Notes under the pieces: model-generated
Told to the model about the DNA's origin: nothing
Database searches by the model: none
Seen by the model: only the letters and a program-made list of their open reading frames with translations
Shown: piece by piece, positions 7,160 through 14,490 of the stretch
How positions within the stretch are numbered: position 1 is the first letter of the stretch
Layout of the letters: each line of letters starts with the position of its first letter
Translations under genes and position numbers: made by a program
From: Myxococcales bacterium
Lineage (GTDB): Bacteria; Myxococcota; Polyangia; HGW-17; SLPX01
Direction of reading: 5' to 3'
NCBI GenBank assembly: GCA_007131745.1
Contig: SLPX01000201.1
Coordinates: 1 to 31,625, forward strand
Length of the DNA stretch: 31,625 bases

Positions 7160-7888
7160 ATGGTAAACAGAGTAAAGGGAAACAAAGTCTCTGCATTCAG
7201 TTTGTGCGTTGTTTGTATCTTGTTTTCGTTGACGGCTTGTAGGAAAGATCGGGAAGAGACAAAAGATAGGAGGAAAGCGGTGCCTGGATGTGACGAGAAG
7301 GATGATTTTCTGAGTGACGATGAAAAACAGGTTTTATTAACACTCGCCCGTCGTACGGTGGAAGCAGCGGTCCGCAAACGGGGACCCCTGAATCACGAGG
7401 AGTTGACCCGGGGGCTCGAGATCACCGGGATTATGAAAAAGCCAATGGGTGCTTTTGTAACGTTGAAAAAAGACGGGCGTTTGAGGGGTTGCATCGGCAG
7501 CCTTCAACCCGTTGAACCTTTGTATCGGGCGGTGATTTCCAACGGAGTCAACGCTGCTTTGCGCGACAGGCGTTTCAGGCCGGTCGGGGAATCGGAGTTG
7601 CAGGATCTCAAGGTTGAGGTTTCTGTGCTTACCGAACCGGTTGGAGTGAAAAGCCATGAAGACATAGTCATCGGTTGCCATGGCATAATTTTTGAGAAGG
7701 GCGGCAAGAGGTCGACTTTTCTGCCTCACATAGCGACCGAACAGGGCTGGGATCTTACTCAGACCCTGGAGCAGTTAAGCTTGAAAGCGAATTTGGATCG
7801 GAATGCATGGCGATCAGGGGCCTCTTTTCAGGTATACACAGCGATAGTTTTCTCGGAGAAAACCGGCGGTACGGGGAGCCGACATTGA
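7160..7888 (+). CDS. amrA: AmrA (AMMECR1-domain) lipoprotein
   Basis: AMMECR1-family protein, the A component of the AmmeMemoRadiSam system; its biochemical role is unknown. Residues 1-27 form a lipoprotein signal peptide with lipobox LTAC (Cys27), followed by a charged spacer. The AMMECR1 domain runs from about residue 50 to 235 and holds the family signature LRGCIGSLQP at 108-117, then VNAALRDRRFRPV and an LPHIATEQGWD segment. Ordinary family members lack an export signal, so a lipid-anchored, extracytoplasmic form is notable. The signal region resembles that of the preceding amrB gene (both have an MxxRV start, FS-x-x-AC lipobox and an Arg/Lys/Glu-rich spacer). The ATG at 7160 lies 30 bases after amrB. 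The stop codon overlaps the next start (TTGA), indicating an operon. Confidence 0.92.
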   Translation: MVNRVKGNKVSAFSLCVVCILFSLTACRKDREETKDRRKAVPGCDEKDDFLSDDEKQVLLTLARRTVEAAVRKRGPLNHEELTRGLEITGIMKKPMGAFVTLKKDGRLRGCIGSLQPVEPLYRAVISNGVNAALRDRRFRPVGESELQDLKVEVSVLTEPVGVKSHEDIVIGCHGIIFEKGGKRSTFLPHIATEQGWDLTQTLEQLSLKANLDRNAWRSGASFQVYTAIVFSEKTGGTGSRH

Positions 7889-8379
7889 AGTATAGGATGA
7901 TTTGGCCTTTGATGGTCCTAGCCTTGTGGGCCGGGTGTACACCGAGGAAGGGTGTGGAGCCTCTCTTTGCAGCGGAAGAAGACCATGTGGAACATGACGC
8001 TGTTTTTAGAACAAACAATGATGAACGCGAAGATTACGTTTCGAGCAAGGAAGTTTGCAAGTGGGACAAGTTGACCCGTGAAGCGCTTCAACACTACGCA
8101 GAAAGAGGACCCGCTGCTTTGCTGGGCGATCTTGATGTACGCCGATATCCGGAATTCAGGGATGATGGATTTATCGGATGGCTGGTCGAGGATGTCGACG
8201 ATCCGTGTCTGAAACATGTTTTAAAAAAAAATGATGTGCTTGTGAGTGTGAACGGTGTGACCCTTAATACTCCATCCGACCTGTGGAACTTGTGGAGGGA
8301 TATTTTGTCATTTGATGAAATACGGTTGGTTATTCTCAGAAAATCCTCTCGGTTGGGGTTGGTCTTTAAGATCGAGTGA
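7885..8379 (+). CDS. PDZ-domain lipoprotein
   Basis: A 164-residue predicted lipoprotein. From the TTG at 7885 the N-terminus has a short signal with lipobox WAGC (cysteine near residue 18). The C-terminal 75 residues resemble a PDZ domain of the GspC/serine-protease type: a GFIGWLVEDVD strand, KKNDVLVSVNGVTLNTPSDL (the characteristic 'GD-V-NG' region), and a final strand pair ending VFKIE. The TTG overlaps the amrA stop as TTGA and has GGGGAG upstream at a suitable distance; an ATG at 7897 is an alternative that would still encode the hydrophobic segment. The middle part is not recognised. PDZ domains bind protein termini, so it may bring a partner to the Amr lipoproteins; that is inference from position only. 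Confidence 0.75.
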   Translation: MKYRMIWPLMVLALWAGCTPRKGVEPLFAAEEDHVEHDAVFRTNNDEREDYVSSKEVCKWDKLTREALQHYAERGPAALLGDLDVRRYPEFRDDGFIGWLVEDVDDPCLKHVLKKNDVLVSVNGVTLNTPSDLWNLWRDILSFDEIRLVILRKSSRLGLVFKIE

Positions 8380-8466
8380 GGAAAAAAAGCAGCTTGAGAG
8401 TGTAAGTTGATCGATGCAAGGGGCGTTAGAACGAAAAATGGCTAAGGTTAAGGTACAAGGAGACAG

Positions 8467-9405
8467 ATGAACATGGAAAACTATTCGAGACCATTGTGGA
8501 AGAGATTCGGTTGTGCAGGAATGTTTTCCGCTGCATGCATGGTTTTTTTCACTGCGGGTTGCGCCACTCCCAAGGCCAGAGGATATTACGGAGAGCAATA
8601 TCCCCAAACCAGGGCGGAACCAAGAACGGTGAGCGAAGAATCCATTATGGACGAACCTCCGCCGGTGTTGATGTCTCGGCCTGCGCCGGGTGCGAGAAGG
8701 GCGTCGGACAGATCCGGGGGGCGAAGATACGCTCGTGCGAGAAGAGAGACCCGGAGGGAAACGGCTGTAGATGCAAGAGAGGATCGATCCCCCGCCCCCG
8801 CGGAAGAAACCGATGTTACGAAACCCGATGAAGAAGCATCTCAACGAGCGGAAACCGGGCAACGGCGGATGATAATTTATTCGGCAAGGTTGGAGATTTC
8901 GGTTGCCTTGGTTGACGAGAGCATAGAGAAAGCCGTCGAAAAGGCCGAATCCATGGGCGGCTACATGCAATCCAGGTCGGAGGATGTTCTGATTGTCCGG
9001 GTACCGGCAACGCACTTCAGCGAATTTATACAAGAAATAACAAAGCTGGGGGAGACTTTCAGAAGACAGATCTGGTCCCAGGACGTGACGAAAGAATACA
9101 TGGATCTGAGTCTTCGGTTGAAAGCGGCTGAAACAGTTTTGAAGCGTCTTCGGGAATTGTTGGCAAGGGCGACCAACGTCAAGGAAGCTCTGGAGGTGGA
9201 AAAAGAGATCGCTCGGGTGGTGGAGATCATTGAAGGTTTCAAGGGGCAACTCCGCTACCTGGAGCAGCATGCCGCCTTGTCTACCATAACTATCAGGTTT
9301 GTTTCACCGGTGGAGAGATATCGGGATCGACCGGCGGCGCCCAGGAGGAGTCCTTTCAGGTGGATTCGCAGGTTGGGCGTGAGAAACATTGTTCAGTTTA
9401 GATAA
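8467..9405 (+). CDS. DUF4349-domain lipoprotein
   Basis: Predicted envelope lipoprotein of 312 residues with signal and lipobox TAGC (Cys32). A low-complexity Arg/Ala/Pro/Glu-rich spacer fills about residues 40-135. The C-terminal half has the DUF4349 pattern: an initial strand (RMIIYSARLEISVALVDES), a GGYMQSRSEDVLIVRVPATHF segment, then a coiled-coil helical hairpin (about residues 210-265, rich in Leu, Glu and Lys) and a closing beta strand. DUF4349 proteins are usually anchored and often carry a C-terminal transmembrane helix; here none is visible, so anchoring would be through the lipid. A strong AAGGAGA ribosome site precedes ATG 8467; ATG 8473 is a possible alternative. Function is not established. 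Confidence 0.85.
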   Translation: MNMENYSRPLWKRFGCAGMFSAACMVFFTAGCATPKARGYYGEQYPQTRAEPRTVSEESIMDEPPPVLMSRPAPGARRASDRSGGRRYARARRETRRETAVDAREDRSPAPAEETDVTKPDEEASQRAETGQRRMIIYSARLEISVALVDESIEKAVEKAESMGGYMQSRSEDVLIVRVPATHFSEFIQEITKLGETFRRQIWSQDVTKEYMDLSLRLKAAETVLKRLRELLARATNVKEALEVEKEIARVVEIIEGFKGQLRYLEQHAALSTITIRFVSPVERYRDRPAAPRRSPFRWIRRLGVRNIVQFR

Positions 9406-9416
9406 GGAGATCAATA

Positions 9417-9923
9417 ATGAAACAACAGAGCAATATAAGAGCCGTCGCTGGTTTAGCAGTGAAGAGAGTGCTGTTGCTGTGCTTGGTTGGAGCCGGAGTT
9501 CCGGCCGGCGTTTCGGGATGCAGGACATTCAGTCTTAGACCGCCCGCCGGATATGTGAGATACGAAAGGTCGAGACAATATTACCGTGCATTGTCGCCGG
9601 ACAACTCGGTGATCGTCGTGAGTTCAAGGAGGAACAGGCCCAAGGGAGATCTGAATTTCTGGGTGGAGACCTTGAAAAGGGATTTCACCTCGGTTCGAGG
9701 ATACAAGTTCCTAAGAGAGGCAGATGTCAAGACAGCGGACGGCACCCAGGGAAAGAGCTTGTGGTTTGAAGGTTCACACCAGGGTCGCATGTATACCTAC
9801 CAGGTTGCAATTTTTGTCGCTAAATCCAGGATTTTTTCGGTGGAAACCGCGACTGAAACCGAATCTTTGGAGCGTCACGAGAAGGCATTCGATGCTGCGG
9901 TTTCTTCACTGAAAATTCTTTAA
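9417..9923 (+). CDS. Hypothetical lipoprotein
   Basis: A 168-residue predicted lipoprotein with a signal peptide and lipobox VSGC (Cys35). The mature part begins with a PPAGYVRYERSRQYYRALSPDN strand pair and continues with alternating strands and helices, ending in a helix (RHEKAFDAAVSSLKIL). The overall pattern is reminiscent of small PsbP/DUF1795-like folds, where a single alpha-beta domain follows the lipid anchor, but no diagnostic motif confirms this. A clear AAGGAG ribosome site precedes the ATG, and the gene follows the DUF4349 gene by 11 bases, so the two are probably co-transcribed. It is the last of five consecutive lipoprotein genes that begin with amrB. Confidence 0.75.
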   Translation: MKQQSNIRAVAGLAVKRVLLLCLVGAGVPAGVSGCRTFSLRPPAGYVRYERSRQYYRALSPDNSVIVVSSRRNRPKGDLNFWVETLKRDFTSVRGYKFLREADVKTADGTQGKSLWFEGSHQGRMYTYQVAIFVAKSRIFSVETATETESLERHEKAFDAAVSSLKIL

Positions 9924-10005
9924 TTCTATTGACCGGTCCCTCCTTATTTGCTACCTATGCGCATCTGGCAGGAAAAAGTGACGATTTAATAGTGCTTTCG
10001 GACAA

Positions 10006-10011
10006 TATAAT
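10006..10011 (+). promoter_or_regulatory. Possible -10 element upstream of yajC
   Basis: A perfect TATAAT lies 82 bases upstream of the yajC start in the 169-base gap after the lipoprotein gene. No good -35 is seen at 16-18 bases spacing (the best candidate is GATTTA), so this is only a tentative promoter for yajC-secD-secF. Confidence 0.3.
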
Positions 10012-10092
10012 CGGCTTTCGGGTCGGCACGCGCCCGGCGGGAGGATTGGTTAAGTTCAAGGCACAAGAAAACATGTATGAGGAGGACCATAA

Positions 10093-10746
10093 GTGAACTC
10101 CCAAGGGAAATTGAAAAAAATATTGATGGTTGCGGCAGTGACCGCGGCTTTTGCGGTCGCAGTATCACCGGCCTTGTACGCGCAGGAAGAAAACGAACGC
10201 ACCCCTGCCGAATCTCCGGCAGCTTATGAAGCGGTTGAGGAAGCACCTCCGGTGACCGATACTCCTCCGGCCCGAGCGGAGGGCGGGGATGATGTTTCGG
10301 CCGGAAGCGAGGGCGATGAAACCGGGGAAGCGGCCGAGCGGGGTAAACCGGTATACGGTCCTGGAAGCACCGGCGCTGCAAAGGGGCCGGGAGGCGGCGA
10401 AACAGAGGCACCAGGAGAACCGGCCGAAGAAAAGAAGAGGAAACAGCCCGCGGGATGTTTCGGAGCAGGCAATTACAGCAGCCTGATTTTTCTTGTTCTC
10501 ATGTTCGCTGTTTTCTATTTCCTGTTGATTCGACCTCAACAGAAAAAGCAGAAAGAACATCAGGAGATGCTCAGTGCCCTCAAAGTAGGTGACAGGGTGC
10601 TGACAACCGGAGGAATACTCGGAAAAATCACGGGGTTTTCAGATCATTACGCTGTGCTGGAGATCCAGGAGAAAGTTAGAATAAAAGTGCTCAGGAGTTC
10701 TCTGTCCGGAAAAGCCGGCGGTTCAGACAAACCGGGCAACAAATAG
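10093..10746 (+). CDS. yajC: Sec translocase accessory subunit YajC with secreted N-terminal extension
   Basis: YajC partners SecD-SecF in the holotranslocon. The recognisable core is the membrane helix at about residues 129-146, the RPQQKK motif at 147-152, and the soluble domain with LKVGDRVLTTGGILGKITG (163-181). YajC is normally about 110 residues; this one has 217. The extra part consists of an N-terminal signal-like segment (residues 1-30, ending PALYAQ) and a roughly 95-residue acidic, Pro/Gly/Glu-rich region. If the first segment is cleaved or acts as a second helix, this region would lie in the periplasm. The GTG start at 10093 has GAGGAGGA about six bases upstream. It sits immediately before secD, the standard order. 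Confidence 0.9.
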   Translation: MNSQGKLKKILMVAAVTAAFAVAVSPALYAQEENERTPAESPAAYEAVEEAPPVTDTPPARAEGGDDVSAGSEGDETGEAAERGKPVYGPGSTGAAKGPGGGETEAPGEPAEEKKRKQPAGCFGAGNYSSLIFLVLMFAVFYFLLIRPQQKKQKEHQEMLSALKVGDRVLTTGGILGKITGFSDHYAVLEIQEKVRIKVLRSSLSGKAGGSDKPGNK

Positions 10747-10771
10747 GCGCTTGAGCGCCCCATATCTTTTT
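10746..10771 (+). terminator. Weak hairpin with T-tract between yajC and secD
   Basis: GGCGC-TTGA-GCGCC forms a five-base-pair stem with a four-base loop directly at the yajC stop, followed after a few bases by a run of T residues. It could attenuate transcription into secD, but the stem is short and the T-tract is displaced, so it may have no function. Confidence 0.25.
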
Positions 10772-10837
10772 CGTCTATCCGGGCGGAAAGGCCGGGAAAA
10801 TTCAAGGGAACCCGCGCTTTGCATCAGGTGAGACGCC

Positions 10838-12766
10838 ATGCAGAAAAAATGGTACTTAAAAACAATAGGTGTTTTGATTCTGGTCGGCTATGCCGTCTAT
10901 AATTTGATGCCTACCATCTTGCAAGAAAATGCTAACAAATTGCCCGACTGGTGGACCAAGAACACTGTTCTGCTGGGGTTGGATCTGGCCGGCGGGCTTT
11001 ATATGGAATACTACGTGGATATCGACGAAGCCATCGCGGACAGAATGGAGCGGGTTGGGGATGATATTCGGCACAGGATTTTGGAAAGGTTGAGGAAAAA
11101 GTACAACAGGGCCGAAGACGATATGTTGGAGGATCTTCTGAGGGTGACATACCTGGGAGCGGACGTTAAGTTCGATTTTCTGAAACATCCCAAGGATGTA
11201 TCCATTGCCACGAGCGACAAGGTGTTGGAAGGATACCGTGACAGGCGAGAGCCTGTCATTCAGATTGTTTCCTCGGATCCGAGGACCGGCAACGTTCATT
11301 TTCGCCTGGACTCGGATGAAGCCGACAAGTTGGAAGAATATTGTCTGAGGCAGGGGCTTCAGACGATCCGTGATCGGGTCGATCGCTTCGGAGTATCCGG
11401 AGCGTCGGTTATGCGCCGAGAGGACCGGATCATAGTGGAGTTGCCGGGGTTGAATCCGGAATACGTGGATCGAGTGAAATCCAGTTTGGCCCAGACCGCC
11501 AGGTTGGAATTCAAGATAGTCGATGATGACAGTCGGCACATGGAAAATGTGGGAAGGCTGCTTTACAGGCTCCAGCGCGCCAAACTCAGGCATGAACTTG
11601 AAGAAAGCGTGCTGGAGAGGTTTTTCGTGAAGGATGGGGACGAGTTGAAATGGCGACCCGGATTTGAGGCTATAGCGGAGATAAGGGCCGACACCGAATA
11701 CGGATCCGCGGGCAAGGGCAAGGAACAGACAACGGTCGTTTTCTTTCAACACAAAAGCAAGCGGGTGATGGAAAAGTTCTTCGAAGCATTGCCGGATGAA
11801 TACGCCATTCCAAGCGATAGGCAGGTGGGCTACGAAGAAATACCTGTAAAAGACAAGGACGACAGGGAGACGGGAGAGACAGCGTGGCGTACATATTACC
11901 TTTACAGGGTGGCGCAGGTCACGGGTGAATATCTTGACGACGCGGATGTCGGTTATGATCAATACGGAAAGCCGGAGGTGGATTTCACTTTCGGCCGCGC
12001 CGGTGAGACAAGGTTCAGGGAGCTTACCAGGGCCAACATCGGCCGAAGAATGGCCGTGATCTTGGACGGCAACATACAATCGGCTCCCGTGATACAGTCG
12101 GAGATCGGCGCCCGCGGTCGGATTACCCTTGGCGGAGCGTTGAAGAGCCCCCGTGAGATCATGCAGGATGCGCAGGATCTTGCAGCGGTGCTGAAGGCAG
12201 GGTCGCTGCCCGCGCCGATGCGGCCGGAGATGGAACTGGTGGTGGGACCCCAACTAGGACGCGATTCCATCAGGATGGGGATGATATCAATCATTGTGGG
12301 CGGCATCCTGGTGATTCTCTTCATGCTGGTTTATTACAAGTTATCCGGGGTGGTGGCCGTGACCGCATTGGTGCTGAACGTGTTGTTCATATTGGCTATA
12401 TTGGCGGGGTTCGAGGCACGGCTGACTTTGCCCGGCATGGCGGGTATCATCTTGACGATTGGAATGGCGGTGGATGCGAATGTCATCATATTCGAGCGCA
12501 TACGGGAAGAGCGGAGATTGGGAAAGAAGCCAAGAGCCGCGATCGAGTCGGGATATGAAAGGGCTTTTTGGACCATTATGGACGCTCAGCTCACGACCGC
12601 TATTGCGGGCGTTGTTTTGATGCAATACGGCTCCGGGCCGATCAAGGGTTTTGCAATAACCTTGCTTATTGGAATCATTTGTTCCGTGTTCACCGCAGTC
12701 TGGGTGACTCGGATAATATTTGATTTCTTCGCTCAACGAAAAAGCTTTGAAAAACTGAGCATCTGA
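10838..12766 (+). CDS. secD: Protein translocase subunit SecD
   Basis: Inner-membrane RND-type translocase subunit that uses proton flow to help pull secreted proteins out of the SecYEG channel. The first membrane helix is near residues 7-26, followed by the conserved LLGLDLAGGLYMEYYVD segment. A large periplasmic P1 domain runs to about residue 470 and includes QTIRDRVDRFGVSGASV. The region RMAVILDGNIQSAPVI leads into the five C-terminal helices, with the GMAVDANVIIFERIREE signature in the fourth. At 642 residues it is slightly longer than E. coli SecD. ATG 10838 is the natural start, beginning MQKKWYLKTI. It precedes secF by 7 bases, so the pair is translationally close. Confidence 0.96.
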   Translation: MQKKWYLKTIGVLILVGYAVYNLMPTILQENANKLPDWWTKNTVLLGLDLAGGLYMEYYVDIDEAIADRMERVGDDIRHRILERLRKKYNRAEDDMLEDLLRVTYLGADVKFDFLKHPKDVSIATSDKVLEGYRDRREPVIQIVSSDPRTGNVHFRLDSDEADKLEEYCLRQGLQTIRDRVDRFGVSGASVMRREDRIIVELPGLNPEYVDRVKSSLAQTARLEFKIVDDDSRHMENVGRLLYRLQRAKLRHELEESVLERFFVKDGDELKWRPGFEAIAEIRADTEYGSAGKGKEQTTVVFFQHKSKRVMEKFFEALPDEYAIPSDRQVGYEEIPVKDKDDRETGETAWRTYYLYRVAQVTGEYLDDADVGYDQYGKPEVDFTFGRAGETRFRELTRANIGRRMAVILDGNIQSAPVIQSEIGARGRITLGGALKSPREIMQDAQDLAAVLKAGSLPAPMRPEMELVVGPQLGRDSIRMGMISIIVGGILVILFMLVYYKLSGVVAVTALVLNVLFILAILAGFEARLTLPGMAGIILTIGMAVDANVIIFERIREERRLGKKPRAAIESGYERAFWTIMDAQLTTAIAGVVLMQYGSGPIKGFAITLLIGIICSVFTAVWVTRIIFDFFAQRKSFEKLSI

Positions 12767-12773
12767 GGAAGTT

Positions 12774-14435
12774 ATGGTAATACAGTTCCTTAAACGGCTG
12801 TTTCAGATCATCATCAAGAAGGATAAGGGCGAAAAGATCGATTTCATCGGGAACCGAAAAAAGTTCATTATCGGTTCCATGATTGCGATCTGCTTGTCGG
12901 TCTTGATTTTGATCGTAAACACTTTTGTCAGGGGAGACGCCCTGAATTACGGTATTGATTTCAAGGGCGGTACACAGATCCAGATAGAAATGAGGGATCT
13001 TGACGGGTTGGATATCGTCGCTGTTCGAAGCGCGATAGAAAACCTGGATTATCGCCGGGTGACGGTCATCAACGTGGCTACCGGGGTGGGCGCTGAAGCT
13101 CGAAACGAGTACCTGATTCGCATGGAAACCGAGTCGGGCTTGTCTCCCGATGCTGTAAAGCAACTCGAAAACACGTTGAAACAGGAAATAACGGATCCCG
13201 AAACTAATGAAAGTTTTTTGTATCGTTTTCGGGTTTCTCCAGCGGGAGACACCGTTACTCTTCAATTTCACGATGAGGTCAGCGAGGAGAGCATTCGGGC
13301 TGTCTTTGATAAGGTAGAGGGAGTGCAGATAGCGGCCACCGAGGATGCCGTCAGCCGGCCGGGCCGTGGGGAACAGCACAGATGGAGGATATCGCTGGAG
13401 GGAATCGGCGCGAGGTTGCGGCAGGAACTCAACCGCGAGCTGGGCGGCCTGGTTCCGCAAACAGGCGAAGACCAATTCCTGGAATTCCAAGCGGAAGAGG
13501 TTTTTTCCGACGAAGATTTGATGAAGGCATTGGATGGGGCAGGGTATGAAGCCGGGCAGAATGTGGAGATATACATGACTGTCCGTGCATCACAGATACA
13601 CGGAGAAGAAAGGTTTCATGACCTTCTGCGTGAGGCGGGGGTTCCCCTGAGAGAGGGCGTGGGTGGCGTGGTTCCAGTGGGTGAACCGGCCGAGCGTAGA
13701 TGGCGGCTTCTCATTTCAGCGAGGCGCGATGAGGTCGACAAGGGGGTTTTGGCCAATCTGGAGCAGGCGGATGTCGAAAGAGTGGATTCGCTTCGTATCA
13801 ATGCATTCGGCGCGGTAAAAGACGTGATATCCGTGACTTCGGTGGGCGGAAAGGTGGGAAGACGGCTCAGGTATGACGGAATAATGTCGGTGTTGATTAC
13901 TCTGGGATTGATTTTGGTGTATATCGGTTTGAGATTCGACCTCAAATATGCACCCGGCGCGGTTGCAGCCCTGGCTCATGATGTAATGATCACTACCGGA
14001 ATTTTCGCGCTTGCGTGGAGGACGTTCAACCTGGAGATCATCGCAGCCTTGCTAACGATTGTTGGGTACTCTCTAAATGATACTATTGTCGTTTTTGACA
14101 GGATTCGTGAAAACGTGGGGCGATTGCGCGATCGAGCGTTTTCCAAGGTGGTAAACACATCCATAAATGAAACATTGAGCCGTACGGTGCTCACTTCTTT
14201 GACGACCCTGATGGTGGTCGTTGTCATACTTGTTCTGGCCAGGGGCGTTATTTGGGATTTCGCCTTGGCTTTGGCGATAGGCATTCTTGTAGGAACCTAT
14301 TCTTCGGTGTTTATTGCCAGCCCAGTGGTTATATGGTTGCACGAGAGATTCGAGACCCGGGAAGGCCGGTCGAAATCTCGTGAAGCAGGAAAGAAGAAGG
14401 GTAAGGCAAAGAGCAAGGCCAAGGCAACCACCTGA
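12774..14435 (+). CDS. secF: Protein translocase subunit SecF with enlarged periplasmic domain
   Basis: SecF partner of SecD. The first membrane helix lies at about residues 30-50, followed by LNYGIDFKGGTQIQI (57-71). The membrane block begins again near residue 370 (VLITLGLILVYIGLRF) and contains the GYSLNDTIVVFDRIREN signature at 431-447. SecF proteins are usually about 300-330 residues; here it is 553, because the region between the first and second helices is about 310 residues instead of roughly 90-100. The inserted part seems to contain two related pieces, each with an R-W-R-(I/L) strand (around residues 204 and 310). The C-terminal tail is Lys-rich. Position directly after secD fixes the identity. 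Confidence 0.95.
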   Translation: MVIQFLKRLFQIIIKKDKGEKIDFIGNRKKFIIGSMIAICLSVLILIVNTFVRGDALNYGIDFKGGTQIQIEMRDLDGLDIVAVRSAIENLDYRRVTVINVATGVGAEARNEYLIRMETESGLSPDAVKQLENTLKQEITDPETNESFLYRFRVSPAGDTVTLQFHDEVSEESIRAVFDKVEGVQIAATEDAVSRPGRGEQHRWRISLEGIGARLRQELNRELGGLVPQTGEDQFLEFQAEEVFSDEDLMKALDGAGYEAGQNVEIYMTVRASQIHGEERFHDLLREAGVPLREGVGGVVPVGEPAERRWRLLISARRDEVDKGVLANLEQADVERVDSLRINAFGAVKDVISVTSVGGKVGRRLRYDGIMSVLITLGLILVYIGLRFDLKYAPGAVAALAHDVMITTGIFALAWRTFNLEIIAALLTIVGYSLNDTIVVFDRIRENVGRLRDRAFSKVVNTSINETLSRTVLTSLTTLMVVVVILVLARGVIWDFALALAIGILVGTYSSVFIASPVVIWLHERFETREGRSKSREAGKKKGKAKSKAKATT

Positions 14436-14490
14436 TAGGGGGATTTTTCTGCGGTAGACCGCTTGTGTCTTTTCAGGCGGGCCGCTCTTC

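Noticed and set aside
7100..7160. AmrB considered a C-terminally truncated pseudogene
   Set aside because: The apparently missing C-terminal part is present at the front of the same frame, so it is a permutation and not a truncation.
8308..9270. Long open frame antisense to the DUF4349 gene
   Set aside because: The plus-strand DUF4349 protein has signal, lipobox and domain; the antisense product has none.
10856..12253. 465-codon open frame antisense to secD
   Set aside because: SecD is unambiguous; the reverse frame is a shadow.
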